From Staphylococcus borealis (GTDB taxonomy: Bacteria; Bacillota; Bacilli; Staphylococcales; Staphylococcaceae): 64,000 bases of DNA. Below the pieces are notes generated by a model that ran no database searches, was not told where the DNA came from, and saw only the letters and a program-made list of their open reading frames with translations. Numbering within the stretch: position 1 is the first letter of the stretch; every line of letters begins with the position of its first letter. A program made the position numbers and the translations under genes. Positions 7,599-18,099 of this stretch are shown here, piece after piece. The DNA lies in assembly GCF_001224225.1 (NCBI RefSeq), contig NZ_CUEE01000006.1, forward strand, positions 62,001 to 126,000, in the 5' to 3' direction.

Positions 7599-8696
7599 TT
7601 AAACGTTAAATCTGAAGTGCACGATATCGCCATCTTGCATAATGTATTCTTTACCTTCTAAACGTTGTTTACCCGCTTCTTTAGCACCTTGTTCGCCACC
7701 ATGTTCTACATAGTCATCATAACTAGTCACTTCAGCACGAATAAATCCACGTTCAAAGTCAGTATGAATAATACCTGCACATTGTGGTGCTGTCATACCT
7801 TGTCTAAATGTCCAAGCTCGTACTTCTTGTACACCTGCAGTAAAGTATGTTGATAAGCCTAATAAATCATATGTTGTTCTGATAAGTACATCTAATCCTG
7901 GTTCTTCAATACCTAAATCTTCAAGGAACATCGCTCTATCTTCGTCATCTAATGTAGCAATTTCTTCTTCAATTTTCGCGCTAATAACGATAACTTCAGA
8001 ATCTTCTTTCGCTGCATATTCACGAATTGCTTTTACTTTATCATTATCTTCGTCACCAATTTCATCTTCACCGACATTGGCAATATATAACATTTTTTTA
8101 GATGTTAGTAGTTGCGCTTGGTTAACGTATTTTTGATCTTCATCATTGAAGTCTATACTACGTACAGGGTCGCCGTTTTCAAGTGCTTCTTTAATTCTAG
8201 AGAGAATTCTCATTTCCATTTCAGCAGTTTTATCTTTTTGACGTGCCATTTTTTCAATTCTAGGCAAACGTTTTTCGACAGATTCTAAATCTGCTAACAC
8301 TAACTCCATATTGATGACTTCAATATCATCTAATGGGTTGACGCGACCTGATACGTGTGTAACGTTTTCATCATCAAACGCACGTACAACTTGGCATATC
8401 GCATCTACTTCACGGATGTGTGAAAGGAATTTGTTTCCTAAACCTTCACCTTTAGAGGCACCTTTTACAATCCCTGCAATATCTGTAAATTCAAATGTCG
8501 TTGGAATTGTTTTTTTAGGTTCAACCATTTCTGTTAATTTATTTAAACGTGTATCTGGCACTTCTACGATACCTACGTTTGGATCAATTGTTGCGAACGG
8601 ATAGTTAGCGGCTAATGCTCCCGCTTTTGTTATTGCGTTAAATAAGGTAGATTTACCTACGTTTGGTAAGCCTACAATCCCTGCTGTTAAAGCCAT
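7599..8696 (-). CDS. ychF: Redox-regulated ATPase of the Obg family
   Basis: 365 residues, the usual length. The G domain has a P-loop (GLPNVGKSTLFN, residues 8-19), the DIAG switch and an NVGED motif in place of NKxD, the change that makes YchF prefer ATP over GTP. A coiled-coil insertion lies at about 130-205 and a C-terminal TGS domain covers the last 90 residues. It binds ribosomes and is a translation- and stress-linked factor in the cytoplasm. Tightly followed upstream by the DUF951 gene and mscS on the same strand, so probably co-transcribed. Confidence 0.97.
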   Translation of the reverse strand: MALTAGIVGLPNVGKSTLFNAITKAGALAANYPFATIDPNVGIVEVPDTRLNKLTEMVEPKKTIPTTFEFTDIAGIVKGASKGEGLGNKFLSHIREVDAICQVVRAFDDENVTHVSGRVNPLDDIEVINMELVLADLESVEKRLPRIEKMARQKDKTAEMEMRILSRIKEALENGDPVRSIDFNDEDQKYVNQAQLLTSKKMLYIANVGEDEIGDEDNDKVKAIREYAAKEDSEVIVISAKIEEEIATLDDEDRAMFLEDLGIEEPGLDVLIRTTYDLLGLSTYFTAGVQEVRAWTFRQGMTAPQCAGIIHTDFERGFIRAEVTSYDDYVEHGGEQGAKEAGKQRLEGKEYIMQDGDIVHFRFNV

Positions 8697-8707
8697 TAAT
8701 CATTCTC

Positions 8708-8911
8708 CTAACCTTCAGTATCTTGATTTGATACTAATATTTTCTTTATTTTTTTATTGAACGTTTGACGTGGAATCATAATACTTCGTTGGCAATTCTC
8801 ACATTTGATACGAATATCAGCACCCATACGAATGATTTTAAATCGATTAGTTCCACATGCATGTTGCTTTTTCATCTCTACTATATCATTTATTCCATAA
8901 TTTGACGTCAT
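8708..8911 (-). CDS. DUF951 family protein
   Basis: 67 residues with a compact beta-rich core containing KKQHACGTNRF and KCENCQRSIMIPR. The cysteines (one plus a CxxC pair) suggest a small metal-binding site. This is the DUF951 family, commonly found between a MscS gene and ychF in Firmicutes; function unknown. The ATG at 8911 is chosen over the TTG at 8926 because the GAGGGG ribosome-binding site lies between them. Confidence 0.88.
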   Translation of the reverse strand: MTSNYGINDIVEMKKQHACGTNRFKIIRMGADIRIKCENCQRSIMIPRQTFNKKIKKILVSNQDTEG

Positions 8912-8932
8912 GAAATTACCCCTCAATAATAA

Positions 8933-9814
8933 TTAAGATTTGCCTTGTTGATTATTATTTTTAATGTAAATTGGTTGTGGTAATTTAATACCTTCTTGGA
9001 CAAACACTCTTTGAATTTCTTTACGTAATATTCTTGAGCCAGATGCACCTTCACCAGGAATCGTTTCAGCAGATATTCTAAACGTTACTTTCGTTTCATC
9101 TAACGAATCAATACCTTCCACGACTGGATCAGTAATAAATAAGTAATATTTACTACGCATTGCTGTAAATAATTTATTTAGACGTTTTTCAACTTTATCT
9201 AAATTTTCTTCCACAGATACTGGAATTTCTACTATAGAGAATCCATTGGTAATAGAGAAATTCGTAATTTCGCCCATACTACCATTTGGTAATATGGTTA
9301 ATTCACCTGTAATAGTATTAATACGTGTTGATCTTAAGCCGATAGATTTCACAGTTCCTTCTGCTACAGTTGTACCACCGCTATTGATTTTAACATAGTC
9401 ACCAACGTCGAATTGATTTTCAAATATGATAAAGAAGCCTGTAATAATATCTTTTACGATGGTTTGCGCACCGAAACCAACAGCTAAACCAACGACCCCA
9501 GCACTCGCGATGATACCTTCAACACTAATTCCAAATTTACTTAAGATGGTAGTAATCACAATAAACCATACGATGTAACTCACTACGTTTTGAACTAGTG
9601 AAATTAATGTTCGAGAACGCTTTTTATTTCCTTTGCTACTACGGTTTTGTATTTTAAATGCTTGTTCAATTGCTTTATTTAATATTGCTATAACAATCAA
9701 CGCAACAATAATATATATGAGAATTAATGCTATTTTGATAGCTAAATTCTCATATGTTTCTATCTTTGTTAATGGTTCAAATAATGAAGACAATACATTT
9801 TTAACCTGATTCAT
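8933..9814 (-). CDS. Small-conductance mechanosensitive channel (MscS family)
   Basis: 293 residues. About three membrane helices occupy residues 20-150, with a glycine/alanine-rich pore helix (GIIASAGVVGLAVGFGAQTIVKD) diagnostic of MscS. A cytoplasmic beta domain (VGDYVKINSGGTTVAEGTVKSI) and mixed C-terminal domain follow. It opens when the membrane stretches during osmotic downshock and lets solutes out. It has its own leader upstream and continues into DUF951 and ychF. Confidence 0.93.
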   Translation of the reverse strand: MNQVKNVLSSLFEPLTKIETYENLAIKIALILIYIIVALIVIAILNKAIEQAFKIQNRSSKGNKKRSRTLISLVQNVVSYIVWFIVITTILSKFGISVEGIIASAGVVGLAVGFGAQTIVKDIITGFFIIFENQFDVGDYVKINSGGTTVAEGTVKSIGLRSTRINTITGELTILPNGSMGEITNFSITNGFSIVEIPVSVEENLDKVEKRLNKLFTAMRSKYYLFITDPVVEGIDSLDETKVTFRISAETIPGEGASGSRILRKEIQRVFVQEGIKLPQPIYIKNNNQQGKS

Positions 9815-9996
9815 ATAATAGCAACCTCCCTATTTAACTATTTTATAATTTAATTATTATACGCATTTATTGCACAATATGTATCCGTCTTAAGCTTTAC
9901 TTTCAATATTATTTTCTCTCTAAAGCTTAAAATGTAACATAACTTTGCTCACTAACTCAAAGATCCCATTCTAACAGTACATTTGGATATGTACCA

Positions 9997-10824
9997 TTAA
10001 TCTTCATTAAGTTGTTGAATGAGTCGCTGAAACGCTTCTTTTGATTTAAATTCAAATGTTATTTTACCTGTATTTTTACGCGTTGAAATCTCTACTTTAG
10101 TGCCAAATTTTTCTTTTAATAGACGTTCTTGTTTTTGAATGAATTTGGGTTTCATTGGCGTTGGTTCTTTACTTTCTTTAGACTGCCGGCCGTCTTGCAG
10201 TTCATTTACAACTTGTTCAAGATACCTAACGCTCCACTTTTCACGTATTGCTTGTTGACTTATCTTCTTCATCTTACTAACATCTTTAATTCCTAGTAAT
10301 GTCCGTCCATGCGCACCGGATAACGCACCTTCTTTGACTTGCTTTGAAACATCTTGTGGCAAATTCAACAATCTCAACATATTAGCGATGTAAGGTCGTG
10401 ATTTACCTAATCGCTCAGCTACTTTTTGTTGCGTTAATCCTAAATCTTTCATCAAACGTTGATAGCTCTCCGCTTCTTCAATAGCATTAAGATCTTCTCG
10501 TTGTAAATTTTCGATAATCGCTAATTCCATCATGTCCGAATCAGATAATTCTTTGATAATTGCTGGTATTTCAGTTAACCCTGCTAATTGAGATGCTCTA
10601 AATCGCCTTTCGCCAACCACGATATAGTAACCTTGTACAGTTTGGCGTAATACAATGGGTTGTAAAATACCGTGTGTCTGTATGGACGTTGCTAAATCGC
10701 TTAACTTTTCATCATCAAAGGTTTTGCGAGGTTGGTATGGATTGGCTTTAATTTGAGAAATATCAACGTTTTGAATTTGTTCATTTTGACTTAAGGCCAA
10801 TCGTTCATCTTGTTTATGATCCAC
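9997..10824 (-). CDS. parB: Chromosome partition protein ParB (Spo0J)
   Basis: 275 residues. The N-terminal CTP-binding domain shows KANPYQPRKTF and the GERRFRA motif. The central helix-turn-helix for parS recognition is LTQQKVAERLGKSRPYIANML, and a C-terminal dimer domain completes it. It loads on parS and organises the origin region together with SMC. No parA/soj is adjacent, as is usual in staphylococci, and no parS-like TGTTTCACGTGAAACA was found in this window. The neighbourhood of ychF, mscS and met genes is the usual one in the genus. Confidence 0.95.
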   Translation of the reverse strand: MDHKQDERLALSQNEQIQNVDISQIKANPYQPRKTFDDEKLSDLATSIQTHGILQPIVLRQTVQGYYIVVGERRFRASQLAGLTEIPAIIKELSDSDMMELAIIENLQREDLNAIEEAESYQRLMKDLGLTQQKVAERLGKSRPYIANMLRLLNLPQDVSKQVKEGALSGAHGRTLLGIKDVSKMKKISQQAIREKWSVRYLEQVVNELQDGRQSKESKEPTPMKPKFIQKQERLLKEKFGTKVEISTRKNTGKITFEFKSKEAFQRLIQQLNED

Positions 10825-11087
10825 TATCTTTCACCCCTTTCAATCAACATTTACTAAACATTTAATACTTTATCTTTGCACTAGGCTTAATGCGATTACA
10901 TCAAACTCACTTACCTTCTCATTATAACTATTATGGCACGCATTTGATTAGCACTTATCTATTTTAAAAAATATAGAATAGGTTTAACAAGTAGATAAGG
11001 TCGATGAAATAAAAAATAATTTTTTATGTGCGCCTATCATGATGTTATCAATGCTTTAAGCGTTTTCTGATTTGACTTTATAATCTT
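10825..11087. other. Intergenic region between parB and the met leader
   Basis: AT-rich DNA holding the parB promoter region on the minus strand (a CTTTCACCCC ribosome-binding complement lies just before parB). I see no gene, repeat or clear hairpin in it. Confidence 0.5.
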
Positions 11088-11132
11088 AATTTTCAGAAAA
11101 GTTGTTGACAAATATGACTTAGGTCTGTAAGC
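11088..11132 (+). promoter_or_regulatory. met operon promoter with a CodY box
   Basis: AATTTTCAGAAAAGT (11088-11102) matches the CodY consensus AATTTTCWGAAAATT at 14 of 15 positions. It sits immediately upstream of TTGACA (11104-11109). A weak -10 (TAAGCT, 11127-11132) follows at 17 bp. CodY bound here would cover the -35 region and repress in amino-acid-rich cells. Confidence 0.7.
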
Positions 11133-11184
11133 TATGAATTAACTTAAAAAAACACAAATTACACACTGTAATAAGGAAAGTAGA

Positions 11185-11606
11185 ATTTACACTGCTAATA
11201 CAGAGAGTCTCCATAGCTGAGAAGAGACATTGAAAGAAAGTTTGAAAATGGCCTTTGAGTGTTGATGCCAATACGAGGTGTCAACGGGTTCGCCCGTTAT
11301 AGCGATACAGTATTAACATTTATTGTTTAATGGCGTACTGGAATTCTAGACGTCGCTATTCATCGTTAATACTCATTTACTTGTAATCAAGTTAAATGAG
11401 TTTTTTAATGAGCACTTTCATTTATCCGAAGTTTCAGATAACGAATGGATTAGCGTCTACCATCTCAGTACACGTTATTCACATAATGGCGTACTGTTTG
11501 AGGTTACTTTAGCAATAAAGTAATAAACAAAGGTGGTACCGCGAAACAAGCTTTCGTCCTTTACATCCGATACATATCGGGTTTAAAGGACGGAAGCTTT
11601 TTTTAT
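11185..11606 (+). promoter_or_regulatory. Methionine T-box leader
   Basis: A leader of about 420 nt carrying the 14-nt T-box core AGGTGGTACCGCG at 11531-11543. A terminator follows, formed by AAGCTTTCGTCCTTT and AAAGGACGGAAGCTTTTTTT (11548-11604). The upstream part has the AGAGAG bulge signature near 11199 and a candidate AUG specifier in GAAAATGGCC at about 11246-11255. It senses uncharged initiator/elongator tRNA-Met and lets RNA polymerase read into metI when methionine is short. Confidence 0.93.
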
Positions 11607-11634
11607 TGGATTATAAATGAATGGAGGATTTGAC

Positions 11635-12738
11635 ATGAAAGATACACAATTAGCACAAATATCATTAACTAAAGATGTTACTGGCGCAATAGCCAATCCG
11701 ATTTATTTGTCTACCGCATATCAACATCCTCACCTTGGTCAGTCAACAGGCTACGACTATACAAGAACTAAGAACCCAACACGTTCTGCATTTGAGGAAT
11801 CCTTCGCGAAATTAGAAGGTGGTATTGCTTCGTTTGCTACGTCAAGTGGCATGGCTGCAGTACAGCTCATTTGTAACTTGTTTCAACCAGGTGATGAGAT
11901 ATTAGTCGCCTTCGACTTATACGGTGGTACATTCAGATTATTTGATTTTTACGAGAAACAATATGGTATCAAATTTAAGTATGTCGACTTTTTAAATTAT
12001 CAGGAAGTCGTTGACAGTATTACACCAAATACGAAAGCACTTTTCATAGAGCCCATTTCGAATCCACAAATGATTGAAATTGATGTTGAACCGTATTACA
12101 TCTTGAGTCAAAAGCATCATCTGTTAACTATTATCGATAATACATTTTTAACACCGTATCTATCTACTCCTTTAGAGGAGGGTGCAGACATCGTGCTTCA
12201 TTCAGCAACCAAATACATTGGCGGTCACAACGATGTGCTCGCAGGTGTTGTAACAGTGAAAGATGAAGCGTTAGCCGAACAACTTGGACAATTGCATAAT
12301 ATGATTGGTGCAACATTGTCCCCTATTGATAGTTATTTATTACAGCGTGGTTTAAAAACACTACATTTACGTATTGAACGGTCAGAAGCAAATGCTAAGA
12401 AATTAGCTGAACGATGTAAAGTTTCAAATGCTATAGATGAAGTTCTATACAGTGGAAAAACGGGCATGTTAAGTTTACGCCTAAACAAAGACTTTAGCGT
12501 TGCTAAATTTTTGGAAAATTTAGAAATTTGTATTTTTGCAGAAAGTTTAGGTGGGACCGAAACATTTATCACTTTCCCATACACACAAACACATGTCGAT
12601 ATGCCTGATGAAGAAAAAGATAAACGTGGCATAGATGAATATCTCATACGCTTATCCATAGGTATTGAGGATTATAACGATATTGAGTCAGATATTTTAC
12701 GCGCACTGGAGAATTCTAAAGTAGGAGTGATTTCATGA
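11635..12738 (+). CDS. metI: Cystathionine gamma-synthase / O-acylhomoserine thiolyase
   Basis: 367 residues of the PLP-dependent Cys/Met metabolism family. The cofactor lysine lies in LHSATKYIGGHND and the cofactor-stacking segment in SGMAAVQLICNLF. It joins cysteine (or sulfide) to an activated homoserine, the first step to methionine. First gene of metI-metC-metF-metE. The ATG at 11635 follows GGAGG; the ATG upstream at 11617 overlaps that site. Its stop overlaps the metC start (ATGA). Confidence 0.93.
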   Translation: MKDTQLAQISLTKDVTGAIANPIYLSTAYQHPHLGQSTGYDYTRTKNPTRSAFEESFAKLEGGIASFATSSGMAAVQLICNLFQPGDEILVAFDLYGGTFRLFDFYEKQYGIKFKYVDFLNYQEVVDSITPNTKALFIEPISNPQMIEIDVEPYYILSQKHHLLTIIDNTFLTPYLSTPLEEGADIVLHSATKYIGGHNDVLAGVVTVKDEALAEQLGQLHNMIGATLSPIDSYLLQRGLKTLHLRIERSEANAKKLAERCKVSNAIDEVLYSGKTGMLSLRLNKDFSVAKFLENLEICIFAESLGGTETFITFPYTQTHVDMPDEEKDKRGIDEYLIRLSIGIEDYNDIESDILRALENSKVGVIS

Positions 12739-13910
12739 CCTTATCAAAAGAAACTGAAGTTATTTTTGATGAACATAGAGGTGTTGATTACGATTCAGCT
12801 AACCCACCGCTTTATGACTCTTCAACATTTCACCAACAGGTACTCGGTGGCAATGCAAAATTCGATTATGCCAGAAGTGGTAATCCCAACCGTCAACTTC
12901 TTGAGGAGAAATTGGCAAAGCTTGAAGGTGGCAACTACGCATTTGCATATGCGTCAGGTATTGCTGCAATATCAGCGGTGCTATTAACACTAAAAGCAAA
13001 TGATCATGTGATTCTTCCTGACGATGTATACGGCGGTACATTCAGACTTACCGAACAAATTCTCAATCGCTTTAATATTCAATTTACGACAGTTAATGCC
13101 ACACACACTGAGGAAATTGAACGAGCGATTCAACCTAACACTAAACTCATCTACGTTGAAACACCATCGAATCCGTGTTTCAAAATTACAGATATACGTG
13201 CCGTCGCATCGATTGCGAAACGTCATCAGTTACTTTTAGCAGTGGACAATACATTCATGACTCCATTGGGTCAATCCCCACTTGCACTTGGTGCTGATAT
13301 TGTTGTTCACTCAGCTACTAAATTTTTAGGTGGACACAGTGATATTATCGCTGGTGCTGCCATCACAAATCGCAAAGACGTCGCAGATGCATTATATCTT
13401 TTACAGAATGGGACTGGCACTGCATTATCAGCACATGATAGTTGGACGTTAGCCAAACATTTAAAAACATTACCCGTTCGCTTTAAACAATCAACAGCTA
13501 ATGCAGCGCAACTTGTCACATTTTTAAATGAAAGAAAAGAAATTGCCGAAGTATATTATCCAGGGAACAGTTCATTACACTTGTCACAAGCAAATAGCGG
13601 TGGTGCCGTCATCGGTTTCCGATTAAAAGATGAAACGAAGGCACAAGATTTTGTGGATGCCTTAACGTTACCTCTCGTTTCCGTTAGTCTCGGAGGTGTT
13701 GAGACCATTTTATCTCATCCTGCCACAATGTCACATGCTGCTGTTCCTGAAGATGTTCGAAATGAACGTGGCATTACCTTTGGCTTATTCCGATTAAGCG
13801 TAGGTCTAGAACAACCTCAAGAATTAATTGCTGACCTTAACTACGCATTAAAGGAGGCTTTCAATGAGTCGATTATTGAATCAATTACAGAACAACGTTT
13901 TAGTAGCTGA
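12735..13910 (+). CDS. metC: Cystathionine beta-lyase
   Basis: 391 residues of the same PLP family as the preceding gene. The lysine lies in VHSATKFLGGHSDIIAG, with DYARSGNPNR near the N-terminus and a family-typical C-terminal FRLSVGLE. It cleaves cystathionine to homocysteine, pyruvate and ammonia. It is translationally coupled to metI by a 4-base overlap. Its 3' end overlaps the next gene by 47 bases, so metF begins inside metC. Confidence 0.93.
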   Translation: MTLSKETEVIFDEHRGVDYDSANPPLYDSSTFHQQVLGGNAKFDYARSGNPNRQLLEEKLAKLEGGNYAFAYASGIAAISAVLLTLKANDHVILPDDVYGGTFRLTEQILNRFNIQFTTVNATHTEEIERAIQPNTKLIYVETPSNPCFKITDIRAVASIAKRHQLLLAVDNTFMTPLGQSPLALGADIVVHSATKFLGGHSDIIAGAAITNRKDVADALYLLQNGTGTALSAHDSWTLAKHLKTLPVRFKQSTANAAQLVTFLNERKEIAEVYYPGNSSLHLSQANSGGAVIGFRLKDETKAQDFVDALTLPLVSVSLGGVETILSHPATMSHAAVPEDVRNERGITFGLFRLSVGLEQPQELIADLNYALKEAFNESIIESITEQRFSS

Positions 13911-15702
13911 TGGTGCAATGGGAACAATCCTCTATTCAGAGGGACTCGATACATGTCCAGAAGCATATAACTTAACACATCCGGAGAAAGTAGAGTCAAT
14001 ACATCGTTCTTATATAGAGGCCGGTGCTGATATCATCCAGACGAATACGTACGGTGCTAACTTTGAAAAGCTTAAACGCTTTGGCTTAGAACATAAAGTG
14101 AAGGATATTCATAAAGCAGCTGTAGCTATTGCGAAACGTGCGGCACAACCGGACACTTTCATACTTGGTACGGTAGGTGGTTTTAGAAGTTTACAACAAG
14201 AGGAGTTGCCTTTGTCCACCATTCAATACCATGCTGAAAATCAAATCGATACACTCGTTGAAGAAGGTGTTGATGGGTTATTATTCGAGACTTACTACGA
14301 TTTAGAAGAACTTACAAACATCGTTACAACAACACGTCGTAAGTACGATATTCCAATCATTGCTCAACTCACCGCTTCAAATACGAATTACTTAGTCGAT
14401 GGAACCGAAATTAATCAAGCGTTACAACAATTAGTTGCTTGTGGTGCCAATGTTGTAGGCCTTAATTGTCACCACGGTCCACATCACATGCAACGTTCAT
14501 TTTCACATATTGCGTTACCAGAGAACGCATACCTATCATGTTATCCAAACGCGAGCTTACTGGATATCGAGAATAGTGAATTTAAATATAGTGATAACGC
14601 ACAATATTTCGGTGATGTTGCGCAAGAACTCATAAATGAAGGTGTACGGTTGATTGGTGGTTGTTGTGGCACAACACCACAACATATTGCTTATATCAAA
14701 TCATCCGTCAAAGATTTGAAACCTGTTACCAATAAAAAAGTAATTCCAATTAATCGCCAAACGAATCGAGCAGTGACGCGTACGTATAAACATAACTTAA
14801 CGACAAAGGTTAAAAATGGACCGACAGTCATTGTCGAACTCGATACACCGAAGCATTTAGATACAGATCTTTTCTTTGAAAATATCGGCAAACTCGATGA
14901 GGCCAAAGTTGATGCAGTAACGCTAGCTGATAATTCACTAGCTACCGTGCGTGTTAGCAATATTGCAGCGGCAAGTATTATACGCCAACGTTACGATATT
15001 GAGCCACTCGTACACATTACATGTCGAGATCGTAATTTAATCGGCTTGCAATCACATCTACTTGGCTTATCACTTATCGGCGTTAACGAAATTTTAGCAA
15101 TTACAGGCGACCCGTCAAAGGTAGGTCATCTACCCGGTGCCACAAATGTCTACGATGTCAATTCAAAAGGATTAACCGAATTAGCATTAAGATTCAATCA
15201 AGGTATTAACACGGATGGTGATGCGCTGAAGAAACATACAAACTTCAACATCGCTGGTGCATTTGACCCTAATGTACGTAAACTCGACGGTGCGGTCAAA
15301 CGCCTTGAGAAAAAAGTAGCTGCAGGCATGAATTACTTCATTACGCAACCTGTATACAGTAAAGCAAAAATCAAAGAAGTATACGAGGCGACGAAACATC
15401 TGAATGTCCCTCTATTTATAGGTATCATGCCTATCGCAAGCTATAATAACGCACTTTTCCTACATAACGAAGTGCCTGGCATTAAAATGTCTGAAGACGT
15501 ATTAAGCCAATTTAAAGCAGTAAAAGATGATAAAGAAAAAACTAAAGCATTAAGTTTGAGACTCTCTAAAGAATTGATTGATACAGTGCATGAGTACTTC
15601 AATGGTTTATACATCATCACACCGTTCCAACGTATCGATTATTCATTAGAACTCGCAGCGTATTCTAAAGCAATTACCCAAAACAAGGAGGCAATATCAT
15701 GA
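13864..15702 (+). CDS. metF: Bifunctional homocysteine S-methyltransferase / methylenetetrahydrofolate reductase
   Basis: 612 residues with two domains. Residues 1-290 are a homocysteine methyltransferase barrel ([14 protein letters not shown] start, zinc ligands in GLNCHHGP and GGCCGTTP). Residues 310-612 are a flavin-dependent methylenetetrahydrofolate reductase (ALTGDPS-like segment [10 protein letters not shown], and FITQPVYS). The C-terminal half makes 5-methyl-tetrahydrofolate for MetE. The start lies behind AAGGAGG inside the end of metC, so translation is coupled. Confidence 0.92.
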   Translation: MSRLLNQLQNNVLVADGAMGTILYSEGLDTCPEAYNLTHPEKVESIHRSYIEAGADIIQTNTYGANFEKLKRFGLEHKVKDIHKAAVAIAKRAAQPDTFILGTVGGFRSLQQEELPLSTIQYHAENQIDTLVEEGVDGLLFETYYDLEELTNIVTTTRRKYDIPIIAQLTASNTNYLVDGTEINQALQQLVACGANVVGLNCHHGPHHMQRSFSHIALPENAYLSCYPNASLLDIENSEFKYSDNAQYFGDVAQELINEGVRLIGGCCGTTPQHIAYIKSSVKDLKPVTNKKVIPINRQTNRAVTRTYKHNLTTKVKNGPTVIVELDTPKHLDTDLFFENIGKLDEAKVDAVTLADNSLATVRVSNIAAASIIRQRYDIEPLVHITCRDRNLIGLQSHLLGLSLIGVNEILAITGDPSKVGHLPGATNVYDVNSKGLTELALRFNQGINTDGDALKKHTNFNIAGAFDPNVRKLDGAVKRLEKKVAAGMNYFITQPVYSKAKIKEVYEATKHLNVPLFIGIMPIASYNNALFLHNEVPGIKMSEDVLSQFKAVKDDKEKTKALSLRLSKELIDTVHEYFNGLYIITPFQRIDYSLELAAYSKAITQNKEAIS

Positions 15703-17948
15703 CAACAATTACAACTTCAAATTTAGGATTCCCAAGATTAGGTAGAAAAAGAGAGTGGAAAAAAGCCATCGAAAGCTATTGGGCTAAAAAAATTGATAAA
15801 GCAGAATTAGATCAAACGTTAAGTGATCTTCACAGAGAAAATTTATTATTACAAAAGCATTATAATTTAGACAGTGTACCTGTCGGTGACTTCTCACTAT
15901 ATGACCACATTCTCGATACATCATTACTATTCAACATCATTCCTGAACGTTTCCAAGGTCGCGAAGTCAATGATGATTTATTATTTGATATTGCACGTGG
16001 TAATAAAGAACATGTAGCGAGCGCTTTAATTAAATGGTTCAATACGAATTACCATTATATCGTGCCAGAATGGGATAACGTTGAACCTAAAGTGAATCAC
16101 AATGTATTATTAGATCGCTTTAATTATGCAAAATCACTTAACGTCAATGCGCATCCTGTCATCGTAGGACCAATTACGTTTGTGAAATTGTCTAAAGGTG
16201 GTCATCAATCTTTCGAGGAGAAAGTTCAAACACTTTTACCATTATATAAAGAAGTGCTTCAAGCACTCGTTGATGCTGGCGCAGACTATATCCAAGTGGA
16301 TGAACCAGTATTAGTAACAGATGAGAGCGCAGCCTATGAAGCGATTACAAGAGAAGCCTATAACTACTTTGATATAGCAGGCTTAGCAGACAAATTAGTC
16401 ATTCAAACTTACTTTGAGCGTGCCAATGTTAAATTCTTAAGTTCATTACCAGTAGGTGGCTTAGGATTAGACTTTGTACATGATCACGGTTATAACTTAC
16501 AACAAATTCAAGCAGGTGACTTCGACGCATCTAAAACATTATATGCTGGTATTATTGATGGCCGTAACGTTTGGGCAGCAGATATCGAAGCTAAGAAACA
16601 ATTAATTGAATCATTACAAGCCTATGCGAAACATATCGTTATCCAACCGTCATCATCTTTATTACATGTACCAGTATCATTAGATGATGAAACATTAGAT
16701 GAATCTATTGAAGACGGCTTAAGTTTCGCTACTGAAAAGTTAGACGAATTAGACGCACTACGTCGCCTATTTAATCATAACGACAGTGCGAAATATGATG
16801 AATTCAAAACACGTTATGAACGTTTCCAAAGTCAATCATTCAAAAATCTTGAATATGATTTTGATAGCGTACCAACAAGCCGTAAGTCACCTTTCCCTGA
16901 GCGTAAAAAAGCACAAGACGCACGTTTACACTTACCTGACTTACCAACAACAACGATTGGTTCATTCCCACAAACTCAAGAAGTACGTAAATATCGTGCT
17001 GATTGGAAAAATAAACGTATCTCAGATGAAGCTTACAACGATTTCCTAGAAAGTGAAATTGCACGTTGGATTAAAATTCAAGAAGATATCGGTCTAGATG
17101 TACTCGTTCATGGTGAGTTCGAACGTAATGACATGGTTGAATTCTTCGGTGAAAAACTACAAGGCTTCTTAGTCACTAAGTTCGGCTGGGTACAATCATA
17201 CGGTTCACGTGCCGTTAAACCACCAGTGATTTACGGAGATGTCAAATGGACTGAGCCATTAACAGTCAAAGAAACGGTATATGCACAAAGTTTAACTGAC
17301 AAACCTGTTAAAGGTATGCTAACCGGTCCAGTAACGATCTTAAACTGGTCATTCGAACGTGTCGATGTGCCACGTAAAGTCGTTCAAGATCAAATTGCTC
17401 TAGCGATTGATGAAGAAGTATTAGCGTTAGAAGAAGCGGGTATTAAAGTCATCCAAGTAGACGAACCAGCTTTACGTGAAGGTTTACCATTACGTTCTGA
17501 ATACCATGAACAATATCTTGCAGATGCAGTCAATTCATTCAAATTAGCAACTTCTTCAGTCCAAGATGAAACACAAATCCATACGCATATGTGTTATTCT
17601 CAATTTGGTCAAATCATTCATGCCATCCATGAGTTAGATGCTGATGTTATTTCAATTGAAACATCACGTAGTCATGGTGATTTAATCAAAGACTTTGAAG
17701 ATATCAACTATGATTTAGGTATTGGGTTAGGTGTATATGACATCCATAGTCCACGTATCCCTACTGAAGATGAAATTGCTACAGCAATCGATCGTTCTCT
17801 ACAACAAATTGACCGTTCATTATTCTGGGTTAACCCTGACTGTGGCTTAAAAACACGTAAAGAAGAAGAAGTTAAAGACGCTCTAACTGTACTTGTAAAT
17901 ACCGTTCGCAAAAAACGCGAAGCAAATAACCAAAACAAACCCGCATAG
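15699..17948 (+). CDS. metE: Cobalamin-independent methionine synthase
   Basis: 749 residues, standard length. Two barrels are recognisable. The N-terminal [15 protein letters not shown] and C-terminal TTIGSFPQT starts are present. The zinc ligands are visible in [11 protein letters not shown] (His, Cys) and NPDCGLKTR (Cys). It moves the methyl group from 5-methyl-tetrahydrofolate polyglutamate to homocysteine without B12. ATGA overlap with metF. A repeat-derived hairpin follows directly after the stop codon and may end the operon. Confidence 0.97.
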   Translation: MTTITTSNLGFPRLGRKREWKKAIESYWAKKIDKAELDQTLSDLHRENLLLQKHYNLDSVPVGDFSLYDHILDTSLLFNIIPERFQGREVNDDLLFDIARGNKEHVASALIKWFNTNYHYIVPEWDNVEPKVNHNVLLDRFNYAKSLNVNAHPVIVGPITFVKLSKGGHQSFEEKVQTLLPLYKEVLQALVDAGADYIQVDEPVLVTDESAAYEAITREAYNYFDIAGLADKLVIQTYFERANVKFLSSLPVGGLGLDFVHDHGYNLQQIQAGDFDASKTLYAGIIDGRNVWAADIEAKKQLIESLQAYAKHIVIQPSSSLLHVPVSLDDETLDESIEDGLSFATEKLDELDALRRLFNHNDSAKYDEFKTRYERFQSQSFKNLEYDFDSVPTSRKSPFPERKKAQDARLHLPDLPTTTIGSFPQTQEVRKYRADWKNKRISDEAYNDFLESEIARWIKIQEDIGLDVLVHGEFERNDMVEFFGEKLQGFLVTKFGWVQSYGSRAVKPPVIYGDVKWTEPLTVKETVYAQSLTDKPVKGMLTGPVTILNWSFERVDVPRKVVQDQIALAIDEEVLALEEAGIKVIQVDEPALREGLPLRSEYHEQYLADAVNSFKLATSSVQDETQIHTHMCYSQFGQIIHAIHELDADVISIETSRSHGDLIKDFEDINYDLGIGLGVYDIHSPRIPTEDEIATAIDRSLQQIDRSLFWVNPDCGLKTRKEEEVKDALTVLVNTVRKKREANNQNKPA

Positions 17949-18062
17949 GGGAGCTGTACAGAAATCACTTGTAATTTCGTCGTACAGCCCCGGCACAGTT
18001 GACTAGAACTGAAGCGAGCTTTTCTAAAGCGATGGGTCAGTTCAGTCAGCCACTGCCAAAAC
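17948..18062 (+). repeat. Short, diverged copy of the STAR-like element (copy 3), probable terminator
   Basis: GGGGAGCTGTAC (17948-17959) pairs with GTACAGCCCC (17982-17991) around a TTCGTC-like loop. It is followed by the GACTAGAACTGA ... TCAGTTCAGTCAGC module seen in the other copies. The GGGGCCCC units are missing. The stem lies directly after metE and can end transcription. Confidence 0.7.
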
Positions 18063-18099
18063 TAACATAGAATAACTATTACTATTGGAGGTATGAAAC

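Noticed and set aside
9891..9935. Inverted repeat TTAAGCTTTA/TAAAGCTTAA between parB and mscS as a terminator
   Set aside because: The stem is weak and AT-rich, the loop is large and no T-run follows on either strand.
9997..10824. A plasmid-type parAB partition locus
   Set aside because: No parA or parS is near; the protein and its neighbours fit the chromosomal Spo0J of staphylococci.
12333..13519. Several antisense ORFs of 70-108 codons over metI and metC
   Set aside because: Shadows of the strongly coding met genes; no start signals and no domain sense.
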